The notes beneath the pieces were generated by a model, which searched no databases, was not told the origin of the DNA, and saw only the letters and a program-made list of their open reading frames with translations. From positions 1 through 50,265 of the forward strand of contig CAJVPP010000087.1 in assembly GCA_910592005.1 (NCBI GenBank): 50,265 nt of DNA, in the 5' to 3' direction. Made by a program: the position numbers and the translations under genes. Of the stretch, positions 10,812-24,218 are shown piece by piece. The DNA is from Funneliformis mosseae (taxonomy: Eukaryota; Glomeromycota; Glomeromycetes; Glomerales; Glomeraceae). Position 1 is the stretch's first letter, and each line of letters starts with the position of its first letter.

Positions 10812-13182
10812 AAATGTATAAATTAATTATTTAAAATATATCATTTATGCACAATAAAATCAATTTAAACATTTTAGTAAAACCTTTGACCCTTTCAAAA
10901 AAGTTATAGATCGTTGGTTGGAAATGGTTTTTAAGAATTAAACCAACTACGACACGAACATATAACATATTGCAGTTTTATTCAGAAAATCTTTTACAAT
11001 TGTTGTATTATACAATCGCGGATTATCTATTCAATATTTAAATTTCACCAATAATTATATATAACTTCGTCCAGAATTCCTAGTTATAAAAAGTGAACAG
11101 ATAGATGTAATTCGCGTGTAAAACTGAAAACCGTCTCAAAATCTATTCGTCATGTGACATGAAAACCTTATAATTTGAGCATTCAAAGTTTGACTACAAA
11201 TATAATACAATTGGAAAAGATTTAACTAAAGGAAAATACAACTGACAATAATTCTTTAATTCAAAATAATTATTACCCTAATTCGAAAGCGAATGTTAGA
11301 TAAAAGAATATCATAGTTAACAATATTAAAATATTATGATTAATGTAATTCTTTATTTGAATTCTTTTTTTTTTTTAAAGAAAAAAAAAGTATATACTTG
11401 AAAATTTTAATAATGGTCCAAGGTAAAGATATCGTTGAATCAATACAAGATGTTTTGAATAATTTCTGATATAATCCGTCTTGAAACATTAAAAAATTAG
11501 GATGATGGTTGTTGATTTAAATTAGATTTAAATTTATGATATTATTCAAATTATTCTTCGTCTACCTAAGAATGTCCGGTTAATGAAGAAATATTTTGTT
11601 TCTTACAATAATAATTCTTATGATTTACTTTATTGAAATACGACTCATATCGCGGAATTTATCCTCAAATGGAAGTGTTATATCTATATACTGTATGTAG
11701 TATCAAATTGATTTTTAGATGTGTTTTCAAATCCAAAATAAAATACTATTTATTAATTTGTAGTTTTTATGTTCAAATTAATAAAGCAGGTAAAAAATGA
11801 AGATACCTTAATAAAATAACAAGGTAATAATGAAAATATATTTAAGTGTGTATTTAATAGATTTTATTTTTTTTCCTTATGTTGCAATTTTTCCATACAT
11901 CACCTTGAAAAATTAAATAATTTTATTTTGTTCTTTTAATATTATATCAAATGGAAGTTAATAACTTATAAGTGAATTGCATTTTTATAACGATAATTGA
12001 TCGAGGCATAAAATCATTATTGTTAATGAATTTCGGTATCCAAAAGATTTAAACAAATTTAGAAACTTCTAGTTATAGAAAAGTCTAATCGCTTATCTAT
12101 AATAAAAATATTCCATTAATACATTATCATTAGAAAAAATCTCTCTTGAACTTAGGACGGTTTAACATCCCTAATTTTAAGGAAGAAACATTTTGAATTT
12201 CAAAGGTTATCCATCCATACAAGACATTTTGAGACTTTGCAATATAAACAACCAAATTTACCAAATTTACATTTTTATGTTAGCATTATCATTTTTATTG
12301 TTTCTATTTTCCTTCTTTCTATTATATTATACGCGTAAATTACATTAGTTTCATTATGAAATCTCAGGTTTATTTGCGTTTGGTTCCACTTTATTTTTTC
12401 ATTTTTCAGAAGAAATTTAGTATAGGTAACATCTTATCTTGAAGATAAGAAAACTAATCATGCTAAATACCTGATTTATTCAAAAATTTAGTTATTATTT
12501 CCAAGATTTTTGATCGTTGTCACAATATAATTTTCGATTGCATAACTTTTTTGTATATGGGAAGGTTTGCTAGGAAAATCATGCTCCGAGAATTAAAATT
12601 AAGACATTATTACATTTTAATCTAATAAATTAATCCTTTGGGTCATTTAGCTTTATAACTTTAAGGATGCAATTCAATCAATCACATTCTCGTATCAAAT
12701 ATTTATTTAAAAAAATTTAAATTCTTTATCTATCCCAACTTAAATATTCCACATTTTTTGGGCCAGAATTATGTTGAAGTTACAAACGTGACGTGCTGAT
12801 CTGTGTATTTTTATTTTTAGAATTTTTAGCACGGAAATAAAAATAAATCTCTTAAAAATGAACCTTAAAATTATTATTATGCGCCCATTCTTAAATCTTA
12901 CTAGTTTTAAAAAGAAATTAACGTTCTACATGTTCTACAAATTTAAGGAATTTTTTTTCCTAAATTTTTGACGGAAAAAAAAAAAAAAATTTTTTTTTTT
13001 TTTTCTTTTCAACAAAATATAATAAATTTCCCAGAGACATTCTCGCATGACTTTTTTTGCCGTGTAAACGTATCGGAATTTTCGTTTTCTTTCACAAGAT
13101 CTTACATAACAATATCATAAAATTATCTTTTTGATGGCCTACGATAACAGCTAACAATGCAATGGGTAAACACTTCAAACGT

Positions 13183-13209
13183 GATTGTTACCGATTGTTA
13201 TGATTGTTA
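13183..13209 (+). promoter_or_regulatory. Three helically phased GATTGTTA motifs
   Basis: GATTGTTA occurs at 13183, 13193 and 13202, that is every 9-10 bp, about one helical turn apart. An inverted TAACAAT lies just upstream (about 13152). ATTGTT is the core recognised by HMG-box (Sox/MAT-type) regulators in general. No gene adjoins the site, so its function is unknown. Confidence 0.3.
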
Positions 13210-13529
13210 CGTTTTCTTTGTTTATTTATAAATTTTGACAGCCCGAGACCTTATACTGGAATGGTATGGAAAGTTACAACCTGTTTTGTGATTGTGTACC
13301 TATTTACACATTTTTTGTAAAAAAAGACGGAAAATTCGAAAAATCTAAATTTGGCGTTTTCATTCTGTTGAATCTCACTAGAACGGGACCTCATAAATAA
13401 TACAAAATTAGGTATCCAAAACGTGGTAATTTTTTTTTTTTAAAAAAAAAAGGTCGCGTACAACATTGGACATATAAAGAGATGATGTGTCGAAAAAAAA
13501 AAAAAAAATTAAATGCGCACAAATCAAAC

Positions 13530-13784
13530 CTAATAATAGTAAGGTTCTTTCGGATATGTCATCCACACGAATTTGAAATGCGACACCGCATGAATATTAG
13601 GAAACAAGTTGAGATAATCTATTTGGCATGAAACAAAGGAAAGCACAATCCATTGATTATGTATGATGTTTTTTCCAGGGGCCAAAACCGGCCCTTCAAA
13701 TATGAACATTTTTAACCAACTGTAAGCAGTTAATTTACTCTTATAGGAAAGAAAAGTTAGGATCAGGCTATATTTATGCTGCAT
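13530..13784 (-). CDS. Hypothetical short ORF, 84 codons, weak
   Basis: ATG-started open frame of 84 residues with hydrophobic and aromatic stretches and no recognised domain, signal peptide or repeat. No splice partner or upstream TATA element was seen. Its composition is like the surrounding intergenic DNA. It may be chance; it is listed because it is among the longer ATG-initiated frames in this gene-poor stretch. Confidence 0.12.
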   Translation of the reverse strand: MQHKYSLILTFLSYKSKLTAYSWLKMFIFEGPVLAPGKNIIHNQWIVLSFVSCQIDYLNLFPNIHAVSHFKFVWMTYPKEPYYY

Positions 13785-16700
13785 TATTTACATTTTTCTC
13801 CTGAAGTTTCACCATTAAAATAATCACAATATATTACAAGGGCCCTTCCTTTCTTAATTCTAAGCCTTCTCTTTCGTTGTATGACATGAGCGACACAACC
13901 ATAATTTAAGCCTGTGCATTGGAAAAGAATCAAAGTGATACAAGGTCAATTTACAGATCAATGTTGTATAAAAGCCACGAATTTATCTGATATATTTCCG
14001 AGTCAAATAACGTCAAAAAAAGGCATTTTTTTATAATAATGAGCAGATTCGTTATAGACATAACGGTTTTTCTTTTTTTTTTTTTAAGGTTCCGCGTATG
14101 TTTATTATTTGTTTGTTGCAATTTATAGATAAAGTTCCTCTACGAACAATATAATCGGGTTAAATGAATTTGGCATTCTTTCAGGACGATTGCAAATATT
14201 TGCCTTCCTGTCAAAATATTTTCTTTTTTTTTTTTTATCACAAAAAAATCATTCATTATTAGTGTCAAAAAGGATTCTTTTACGAAATATTATTAGTTTG
14301 TTTGTAACTTTAATAATATCAACATGTAAATTCGCGTCAAAATAATATATATATGGATATATTGTTATACCAAAAAAAAAAAAAAATTTATGCAAGGGTT
14401 GCCAGTTATAATTATCTAAATCTTAATCTAATCAAATCTAATTAATTTCTAAAAAAAAAAACCTAAAATATATCGTGTTAAAAAAAAATCATTCGATACT
14501 AATTAAACTGCTCATGATGATAGATCTACATTTAACATTACCGCTCATCAGCTGTATCTCGTGATTCCATTAAAACAATCTTCGATTCCTTTCCACAAAT
14601 TTATTTAAATTTAGTTAAAATCATTCCTTGTCAGCTTATCTAAGTATTAGGTAAAATTAGGTAATAAATAAATTTGTAAATATTTCTATTCTTGATTAAA
14701 AAAAAAACTGTTTGAAATCTCGGCAATTTCTTATGTATATATATATTTTGTAATAAAAAATTGCTTTTTTGTATTGTTTACACAGAACAAATCAAATTAA
14801 TGATTTAACTTCATATAAAAAATTTATTAAGGGGATGACTTATTTCCTAAATTTATTAAGGTATTTCCAAAGATGGCAAAAATTAAAATGTTTGTTTATT
14901 AACGAATGTAAGCATGGGCCTCAAATAAACAATATTTAACCACATATTACTTAATAAAATGTCAAAATCTCGCGAGAATATAAATGCAGAAATAATTTCA
15001 ACTTATTGATTTCCTGAGTAAAATTATAATAAAGCGATCTTTTAACCTGTACTCCAAATTAGGCCGAATCCAAGTAATTCCCATTGATGCATAAGTAGCG
15101 GTCCTTTACGTAATTCTTTGTTAAAGAGAGCAATTGTATTCCAAAATAGCGGATGCTACGTCGGGACTTCATGCACCAAGACCTTTTTCATTTTAAGCTT
15201 AAATTTTTCATCCTTTTTGATGGGAAAGGTTACATTTTGTTAAACAAATTCGTCCCTTCCCTTTAAACCGTAAATCGAAAACCGGAGATTAACTAGATTG
15301 TATAATTTCAATAATTAACCGTTTTGGTGAATTTTTAATTTATCACCTTACAAAACTCGTAATTTACAAAGAAAACCTTTTTTATAAAGCAGCATTGCAT
15401 TGCATCCGCAAAATTTCAAATATCCTTTTTTTTTTTTTTTAATAAATGTTGTGATATTTTTTTGCATGCTGTGCTTATTAAAAAGGAAAAATTTAATCTT
15501 AATTAAACAACAGGCATTTATCAAATAGTTTAATTTAACTTTATTGTAATAAACCCGCTAAGGCAACTGATTTTTTTTCTTGTTGGCTAAATTTAGTCCG
15601 TGCATTATTATTATTATTTCAATTTTTTTAGTTAAATTATTGTTTGTGCGAGAATGAGAGATACCGAAATTCAAATGATATAACAAATTTTTTTTACAAC
15701 GGCTGTTCAATTGTTTAAAAAAATGCGGGGGGTTTTTTTTATTTCCATATATAACAAAATTAGAGAACAAGGTAGCGCACGGATCAGATGATTGCACCAA
15801 AGAGTAAATTTCAAATATAATTTTTTACATCCACGTCTCACTTCATAAATTTCTTCTCTTGGTAAAACAAACATTCAAATGTTCATATGAAATGATCCCA
15901 TACCGAATATAAAGAATAGTATAAATTTGTAAGTAAACATTGAAATTAAAAATTCATGAAAAAACGATCAAATAGGTTTAACCCATTAATTTAATTAATT
16001 AATTAATTGTTTACTTATTCTCATGTCACAAATCGTTACCATGTGAATAAATATTATTATTCCCTTTGATTATTGATCTCTTAGATACACGTGCTTTAAA
16101 TTACAACCGCCCTGGTAAATTATGGCGCGTAAAACATCTCCAAAGCGCGTGAATACCAATATGAATTAACCAAGGATTTTCAAAACAATTATTTTCGTTT
16201 TTCGTTTTTTTTTTTTTTTTTCTTTTTTTGAATGTGGGGTAAAGAACCATTTCATATTTTTTTTTTTTTTATTTTTTTATTTTTCAAAGGAATTTTGATT
16301 TTTGGAATATTTCACATGTCAATATAATCTAAAGAGTTTGACCCTTCATATGAAATAATCCACATTTTCCCGTGCGCTGAAATAGGATTGACAACAAATA
16401 TTATTGTCAATAAATGAGGATTGACATACAGATGTATATTTAGAAAGACATTCCTCTTTAGAAAGGACCAAAAAAAGATATCGATCAGCTTCCGTGCGCC
16501 ACTCGGTTAATAAGCAGGTACCCCAGTTTTATGCTTACTCAATTGTTATGGATTCGAATTGTTTAATAAAAAAGAAAATAATTTTTTTTTTTTTTTACAC
16601 AATCAAGAGATTTTTCTTTGTTAATTTTTGGACTAAAACTTTTTTTTAAACGCCCCTTTTCCTTTTTCAAAATACAATAATAAGTTACAAAGGTCAAAGC

Positions 16701-19448
16701 CCTATAAAAAAAAAAAAAAATGTGGTGGAGGTTCCCATTTTCTGTTACCCTGGTTAAAAAAAAAAAAATAGTTGATTTAAAATTTAAATTAATATTTTAT
16801 CATATGCCGCTCGGGGTATCTTCATCATTGTTCGGGGACGTTCCTTTCCAAAATCAATCAAAGTTAAGGCAATAAAATAAGTTTGCATAAAATTATTAGA
16901 ATATCAATCCTTACCACATGTTTGCGCATTAGAACAACAAAATTTTCTCTTAATCATTTTATATTAGTTTGAAATTCCTTTTGGATTACTTAAATTTCAA
17001 TGTTTATTGTAAACCTGTTATTATTAATTTTGTTTAACCTAAAATAATGTCTTTCCTTTAAAAGATATCCGATCCATTATGATGCGCGCTTTCGTAATTC
17101 ACGCTAAAGCATACATCCGACTCACTCACATATTGTATAAGAGATAAACTTCCATGTTGTGCCCGTAAAGACTGGATCATCTCAAAGTATAATTCCTACA
17201 TGAGAAAATATTTTTCTAGTTATTTTTAGCTGATGCACATAAAATTTCTTTAAAAGTCAATTATGAGTTTCTTTAATCAAGATAGGGCCACATCGGATAT
17301 CTGTAATAATCAGGAATATCCTATTGTATCCAAGAATAGATAAATGGAGATATATGCATGCTGTTGATGTAAATACTTAATATAACTGAAAAGGGATAAA
17401 TGATAAAGTCGGTGGTGACAAAAGCTCTTATAAATCATGCCACTTTCATTATTTCATTATTTTCATTTGATCAACAAATTAATACTTGCATTAATGAATA
17501 AACAATAACTTGATTTATTTAAAATGCACTGATTAATTTCTTTACATACTGTACATCTATTAAAAAAACATCAAACGAAATGTTTTGAATTTATGACCAA
17601 GAATCTTAACTTGAAAACCAAATATTAATAAATCAAAATGTAGCAAAATTAAAAATCTGTAAAAGCTAAATCATCAAACGATTGCACAAGAACTTATTTG
17701 ACATTGACCCGGAATTACAATCACGTCATTTAAAAATTAAATAATCCGGTGTTTACCGCTTTACTTAAGCGTAACAAAAAAACGTAAGATTAGATAGATA
17801 GATAAGAAAGATCTCTTTTTAAATCTTGTAATCTTGAACGCCCAAAATTCAACCTTAACTTTCATGTTTTTTTTTTACTAGTTTTGCATCCTGAATTTAT
17901 TTGAAATAATTTTTATTACTTGGGAAAAGTAAAAAAAGGCTAGTCAATGGGTATTGTAACAAGTTCGTGTAGCCTTTTTAAGTCAAACAAATGGACGTTC
18001 CCATTAAACATCAACATATCGTGTCATTGACTAACGCTTTAAGGAAGGAGATTTCTGAAATCCTTTAGAAAATGATTAAAAAGAAACGAATGGGAAAAAT
18101 TTTTTGGTGGTTCATCCATGACCTGGATGGTTTACCTTTTTTAATGTTGGGCTTTTCGCCAAATTAAAGATCTTTTTTTTTATCTAATTTCAATTAGATT
18201 AAGTAATGTTTATTATTTTTTTTTTTATCTTATCAAATGTACGTATATAAATAAATAATTCCTTTATCTTTTATCAATGCAATGTATTATTATTATTAAT
18301 CAATCAATTCACGAAAAATAAAAATTAAAAAGTTCCCGAGTTTCTTTCCGAAGTACGACATTAATAGTGTTATGTACTCAATAGATAATGAATTGATTCT
18401 GAGAGCATGCTAGAGATAAAATTAAGATTCTGGAATAAACAATTATCGAATGTTATGTGTGTTTACGGTTGTACTTTGGTGTTTTCTTATCTCTCGGTAG
18501 TTACTAATTAGTGCTACTTCTATCTATTTTGATTATAACAAACAACTTGATAAGGTATTGCTTTCTTTAGGACAATTTTTTTTAATATACCCGATTCAGT
18601 TATTATAATTTAAATCTGAATGATCTGATTGGGATTTTAGAAAATGAACGCTCTGCTCTGCACGTTAACTTTGTACATTAGGGAACGTCAGATAAGTTAT
18701 CTCTGTAATTGACATAATCGTTCACAATCGTAGAACTAAAAATAATAAAAAAAAAAAAAAAAAAATAATAATAATATGACAAAATTTTCCTATTCGAGAT
18801 TTTTTTCAAAATCGATTTTTTATTTATTATACAATGAATGCAATTTTTTTTTGGTCCGTCACACAGTTCATCTGATAAATAGGTAAAAGAGTATGATAAT
18901 AGTAAGTTTATTGTTTGTTTTTTTTTCATTCTCTTACAGTTAACAATTGAAGGATCTACGTGGATTGTGCTAAAATTGTATTGATTTTACACTTGAACCC
19001 TTAACTATTATTTCAAAAGATATCCGTATTAAAAAACGTGTAGGTATTGTATGTTTGAAATGAAAGAAAAAATTCGGAGGTTTTTTATTTACCGTTCGGC
19101 TGTGAAGAATAAACATTATTTAGAGTTAGTTCGAATGGGATAATTTTTTTTTTTTTGATATGGTATGTAAACAGAGAGAACATATATGCAAAGGATATCC
19201 TTTTTTTTTGACGTGCAAATCTTTTCTATAATTAGCGAGATATCGGATTTCGAAAAAAAGAAATCAATAAAAATGTATGTATGCCCCCTTCCTTTTTAAA
19301 CGGAAAGAGAATTAAGATTTTTTTTTTTTTTTTTATTAAAAAAAAAGGGGATTCAAATTTACTTTTTGAAAGAAAAAACTAAGCATAAACGTAACATCGG
19401 GAAAAAAAAAAAAAAATGAAATGAAATTAAATTAAAGGTAATAAAATA

Positions 19449-19808
19449 ATGCATTTCCATGAAAAGAAAAAAAATATCCTGTTTCAATCAATCGTGACAA
19501 AGATTAAGGAAAAAGGTTTTTCCTTCTCCAAACAAAGTTACAAAGATGTATTGATAATGTTCAAACGAGTAAAAGTATTGGCTTGTGTCATTTATTTACC
19601 GGACAACAACAGATTTTACACAGTTTTGTTTGTGAGAACATTGAAAACACTAAAAAGGAACAAAGAATCACTTGAATTATTTGTTTTGAAATTATGTTGT
19701 TTACAGTTTGAAATCTCTAGTTTGATTTGCCGAATAAATAATTATATTATCAATTGTTTCTTGGGCGTGAGTATCAAAATATTGGCGTGCAGAAATAAAA
19801 AATCCTGA
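19449..19808 (+). CDS. Hypothetical ORF, 119 residues, orphan or chance
   Basis: An ATG-started frame of 119 codons, the longest in the 10.8-23 kb region. The product is basic, with several Cys residues clustered in the second half (LKLCCLQFEISSLICR) and hydrophobic stretches, but no domain I recognise. It begins just after A-rich sequence, with AATAATGC around the start. There is no evidence of introns and no sequence kinship to the neighbours. A recent orphan gene is possible; chance is more likely. Confidence 0.2.
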   Translation: MHFHEKKKNILFQSIVTKIKEKGFSFSKQSYKDVLIMFKRVKVLACVIYLPDNNRFYTVLFVRTLKTLKRNKESLELFVLKLCCLQFEISSLICRINNYIINCFLGVSIKILACRNKKS

Positions 19809-22800
19809 AGCGAATCAGTTGAATTCTGTTACCAACCTCCGACATTAATGTATCCAAAAAAAAATCAACAGAAGATGTCACATTACTAAAGAAATTATTT
19901 TTTTACAATAACAATCATAATGATAATAATAGAATGTGGGCAATAATAGTAAAAGAATAAGAATAATAAACACATTCGTCATTTTGCCTCCGAAAACGAT
20001 TTTGTTTACGTATTGGGCCACATATTATTTATCCTAATTGGTATTAAAAAAAAAAATCTCGGTACCGATTATTCAATTACAATCAAATCTTTGGATCCCC
20101 TACTTCTACAAAGTTATGTAACCAAAACCAACGAATGATGTAGTGATGCCGATCAAAAAATATTTGCTGCGTATTCACGAGAACACTTATTTCTTAAATG
20201 TTTTAGAATGAACAAAATAAAAAAGAAAAAAAACTTTTATAATAACGCCATGTAAAACAGGTTTTTTTTTTGTTATTATTTTCCCAGGCAACGAAAAAAG
20301 GAAGGAAGGTTCTGTATACATTTACATCGCTTCCCGCTCACGTAATAGTTATTTATAAGCACTTTTGCTTTTATTTTCTTTCGAGATATGTAAATCAGGA
20401 CCCCCTATTTGGACATATTAGGACCTATACGCGAGTGACTCTTTATCGGACATAAATATATAACACGCACTTCCTGCAAGCCACTGTATGAGTGGTATTA
20501 GTCATTCAAACATGACCCGTATTAAGTGAAACGATAAATCAAGGCTTCAAAAAAAAAAAAAATTTAGTAAAGTTTTTAAGTTTTATTCAAGCATAAATTA
20601 AAGAAAGATAAGGGCAATGTCTAATAATATTGGGGGGGGGTTATTTTATGGACTCCAAATGTAATTAATTGATTGATGCATAAGTTTACATCTCCACTAA
20701 TGCACCGTACATACAGTACAGTACAATCAAATGCAATGAAAAATCAGCTACCCGTTTTGCAACATTTTCGAAATGGGCCCTTGCCTGCGTTCTGACGATA
20801 CAACATTTTTAAACAATTCGAACCCTTTCGAATGTCGAAACCTTTTTCGTTTCGCTTTTAAAATTTTAATTTAATTTATTTATTCAATTATTTTTTTTGA
20901 TGGATTGGATCCTTTTGTATAACAAGAGATTATGAAATAAAATAAAATGACCTCTTGGTAATACAGTTAAAGGCTAATTTTGGAATCGACCGAGTGAGGG
21001 ATAGCTTTCTTTATTACTTTAAGGTAGATGGATAGATTGATATCATATATACTCGGCAAAACTTGCCCGCGCGCATCACTCATGCTCGGGGTGAATTCTT
21101 TATAAGGTACTAAATCAATTGTTATAAATTAGATTTGATAATGAGAAACTGTCCGGTATCGCGCACTTTCCGATAACGAAATTTCGCAAGAACGGTTATT
21201 ATCTAATATGGTAATATTGGTGGTAAGCCAGCGACTTAATCCATGGGACAGATAGATAGATACCCTACCAGTTACACATCCAATTCTCAGATTGAGTTTA
21301 AATTACCGGCAGATTAAACTTTGGGACGTATCTATTGCGCCAAGAACGAACGAAAGAAGCGATGCATTTTTAAAGATCATACGAAAAAGACGAAATAACA
21401 TTGTCATTGCTGAAAATATTTTTAACTACCGCTAAACTTTTTCGTCTTTTTTTGTCCTTTGGCTGCGCACCAAATAATAATTTATCAAGTACATCAAAGA
21501 TCCATGCATTTAATGAAAATCTTTGCCAAAATGATATAAAATTCGGGTAAAAATAAGCCATATTGGTATATCTTTCTTCGGATCGATGTCGTCAAATAAA
21601 ATCATTTGATTTTTAAATCTTTAAAAAAAAATAAAATATATTATTATTATAAATAATAATAAATAAATAATTTAGGTCTAGTATTATAACCGAATTATAT
21701 GTTATTTAATTGATCTTTTCTTTTTAAAGGAAATTAATTTTTTTTTTTTTTTTTTTGCGTTTTGCACTCAGGTTTTTTCCGATATCGTCAATCTAGTTTT
21801 TTTTTTTCGTTCAGAATTTGCCTGGGCGTTAGAGATTTACATGGCGCAGATTATCCGGATAAGGATATATGTAATTTATAGGTCAAGTTTCAATTTAGGC
21901 GTTTTATAATAAGTTTCGAGGTAATTTATGTTTAACAATGCCAAGATGTATAATCCCGTCTTGGGAAATATTCCTAGTTTTAGAATCTTCTTTATTTTTT
22001 GGGTAATTTTCGAATGTATGTGGATTTATTTCCTGAAACCGTAAAGATGATTTGGCCTGTGCGAAGAGGAAAAAAAAAAAGAAGCATATACATATATACA
22101 GTAGATGTTCTTTGTTATTCTTTGTTACCAATTTATTTGATCGTAAGTTGATATGGTAAACAATATCATTTATCTTCTTATTTTATTTTATTTGATGAAT
22201 TTTTTTTTTTTTTTTGATGAAAATATAACGAAAATGGATATAGTGATAGATTAAACCGATTGACAGACAATAACAAACCTTCAAGAAAAAAAAATTTTTT
22301 TTCCTGATTCATTTTTTTTTTTTGCCTGTAAAAATTAACTAGTGATAATCATAAATCTTTCCTAGAAAAGAAAAAAAAAATTAAATTTATGGTGATATAT
22401 CCAAGTTTAGCTTACGTTTCTTGATTTCAGATAAAATAAAAAAATACATTGTGATTGGCAAGGATTACGAATTCATTTTTTCGGGGTTTCATATTTCACA
22501 TGAGACATGTATAACGAGCATTCCGCTAAATAAACATCCTATTTCAAATCATAAAACTTTTTAGAATTTTCAATGGACACCAGTCTCGTGTAATGAGAAA
22601 GGTTTTCAATCCGGTATCATTATCGTGTAACTGTAACCCAAGCAGGCAATATTTGAAATAATGGTTGTTTGTGTTATATTCATATTGAAATTTCGATATA
22701 TTTTTACCGAGTTTTTAATTTTTTTTAGTATCCCTTATTTAGATATATTAATATAAGATATCGTATCGTTTTTAGTAATTATGAATTAAAAACTAAAAGA

Positions 22801-23159
22801 GATTGAGTATAATAAGTTAAAAAAGATTATCCTATAGGTTTAGGTAAATTATTCTCTCTTGAAGAGAAAAATAAAGAATCAATCAAACTTAGTTTTTTTT
22901 TTTAGGTGAGTTTTTTATGTAAGGGTTAGGCCTCTATAAATAATTTCTAAAAATAAGTTTTTCTTTTTTTTTTTTTTTTTTTTATGATATAAAATTTTTT
23001 TAAAGTCAGTATAAAATGTATAAAATAAATTTTTTTTTTTTATTTATTAATATTCGGCGATCCATTGGAAAATTTAAATTTATACTGAATAATATAAATT
23101 AAAAAATTTTATTTTTTTTTTTAATTTAAATTTTGATTTTATTTATATATAGGCTTAAA

Positions 23160-23168
23160 TATAAAAGG
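23160..23168 (+). promoter_or_regulatory. TATA box of the ECL1-like gene
   Basis: TATAAAAGG at 23160-23168 is a textbook TATA element, 547 nt before the ATG at 23715. A C/T-rich stretch (TTTTTTCTTCTTCTC) follows within 30 nt, a common fungal start-site setting. If it is used, the mRNA has a leader of roughly 500 nt unless it is spliced. Confidence 0.5.
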
Positions 23169-23543
23169 GCTCAAATAATTTTTTCTTCTTCTCATATCCT
23201 GACAACAACAAAAAAATAAATTACAAACATTTTAGTTTTGAATAAAAAACTTGCGGATAATATTTTATTATCTGTGGTCCTTTTCCTGCTAGTCGTTCAA
23301 AACCTGCAAGCAAGGAATTAATAACGAACGTTTGTTTCTTCCCCCTTTCGAGATAGATTGTTAATATTTCTTTTCTCAAACCTATTTTCTACCGAATTAC
23401 ATTCTTAACACCCTTTTCCAACCTTCCGTAGTATCTATACTTTTTTTTTTTTTTTTGAAAGTTACTCAAAAAAAAAGAAAAAAATTAAGCACATTCTCAT
23501 TTTTACATAATACAAATCCTGTGTTAATTAATCTTTGTCCCCT

Positions 23544-23558
23544 ATGCTCCTTAATTAG
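23544..23558 (+). promoter_or_regulatory. Four-codon upstream ORF in the ECL1-like leader
   Basis: ATG CTC CTT AAT TAG encodes Met-Leu-Leu-Asn-stop, 156 nt before the main start. It is the only ATG between the TATA box and the main start codon. Minimal uORFs of this kind can tune translation under nutrient stress. That role is inferred from position only. Confidence 0.45.
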
Positions 23559-23714
23559 CTTATTGCAACACAGAGTTCAACAAAATTTTCAAACATTTAG
23601 TAAAATTTTCTACTTTTGAATAATTATTTTTTTTTTTCTTAAAGAAAAAAAAAAAAGAAGGAAAAGTTAGAAAAACACAATATATTTCAAATTACCTCAT
23701 TATCCCTCAAACAA

Positions 23715-24218
23715 ATGGAGATTGATTGGTGTGTCTGTGGTAAAAGAGTCTCTGATTCCAATGAATTTTATTGCTCGAATGAATGTGCAATCGCCGAGAA
23801 TCCTTCAAGCACAATCAAATCGCAGTCAATTAATCCAAATTTAACCTCGCCACAAGCCCCCCCGATGAATCTGCACTTTTCTATCACGATCACTTCTAAT
23901 GTTTATAAGGCTTCGGATTTTAATTCCAAGGTGTTGTCTCCTCCCCAGTCGGTATCTTCCTCTTACACCGACTCAAATGTGTCATCATCATTTACAAGCA
24001 TCAGCACGTTCGATCAAGAATTCGACGATTACGTTTACACTTATCGAAACCACGGATGTGCGTGCAAGGAAGATATGATCGATGACGAGTATTACACTTC
24101 GTATTACTCCACCAGTAATCCGATCGATATCCCAAGCCCAAGGACTCAAGCTGCGAATGATCACGCATTGGAACCCATCAACAAAGGAACCTTTGGCGAG
24201 AAGAAAAGCTTTTTCTAA
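23715..24218 (+). CDS. ECL1/2/3-type zinc-binding regulator-like protein
   Basis: A single exon of 167 residues. The first 28 residues carry the pattern C6-x-C8-x11-C20-x3-C24 (DWCVCGK ... FYCSNEC), which fits the short N-terminal zinc-binding module of the fungal ECL1/2/3 (life-span regulatory factor) family. In fission yeast those small nuclear proteins respond to nutrient limitation and extend chronological lifespan. After it come a Ser/Thr/Pro-rich linker (about 30-100), an acidic and Tyr-rich tail (about 100-135) with a second Cys pair (C115, C117 in HGCACKED), and a basic end (GEKKSFF). The ATG is preceded by CAAACAA and is the only long-frame start. Codon use is visibly richer in G/C than the flanks, as expected for real coding DNA. 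The family call rests on the N-terminal motif only. Confidence 0.75.
   Translation: MEIDWCVCGKRVSDSNEFYCSNECAIAENPSSTIKSQSINPNLTSPQAPPMNLHFSITITSNVYKASDFNSKVLSPPQSVSSSYTDSNVSSSFTSISTFDQEFDDYVYTYRNHGCACKEDMIDDEYYTSYYSTSNPIDIPSPRTQAANDHALEPINKGTFGEKKSFF

Larger units (their letters stand above)
10812..23159. other. 12.3-kb gene-poor intergenic region
   Basis: Composition is milder than 1-6 kb and looks unique rather than repetitive. Open frames are short and lack recognisable domains or splice-consistent partners. Runs of 9-20 A or T occur every few hundred bases, including a head-to-head A15/T17 palindrome near 12977-13006. Simple repeats include (AATT)n at 15986-16008 and GATA repeats near 17791 and 21251. 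A G9 tract lies near 20630. It could hold promoters or long non-coding RNAs, but I cannot point to one. Confidence 0.55.
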
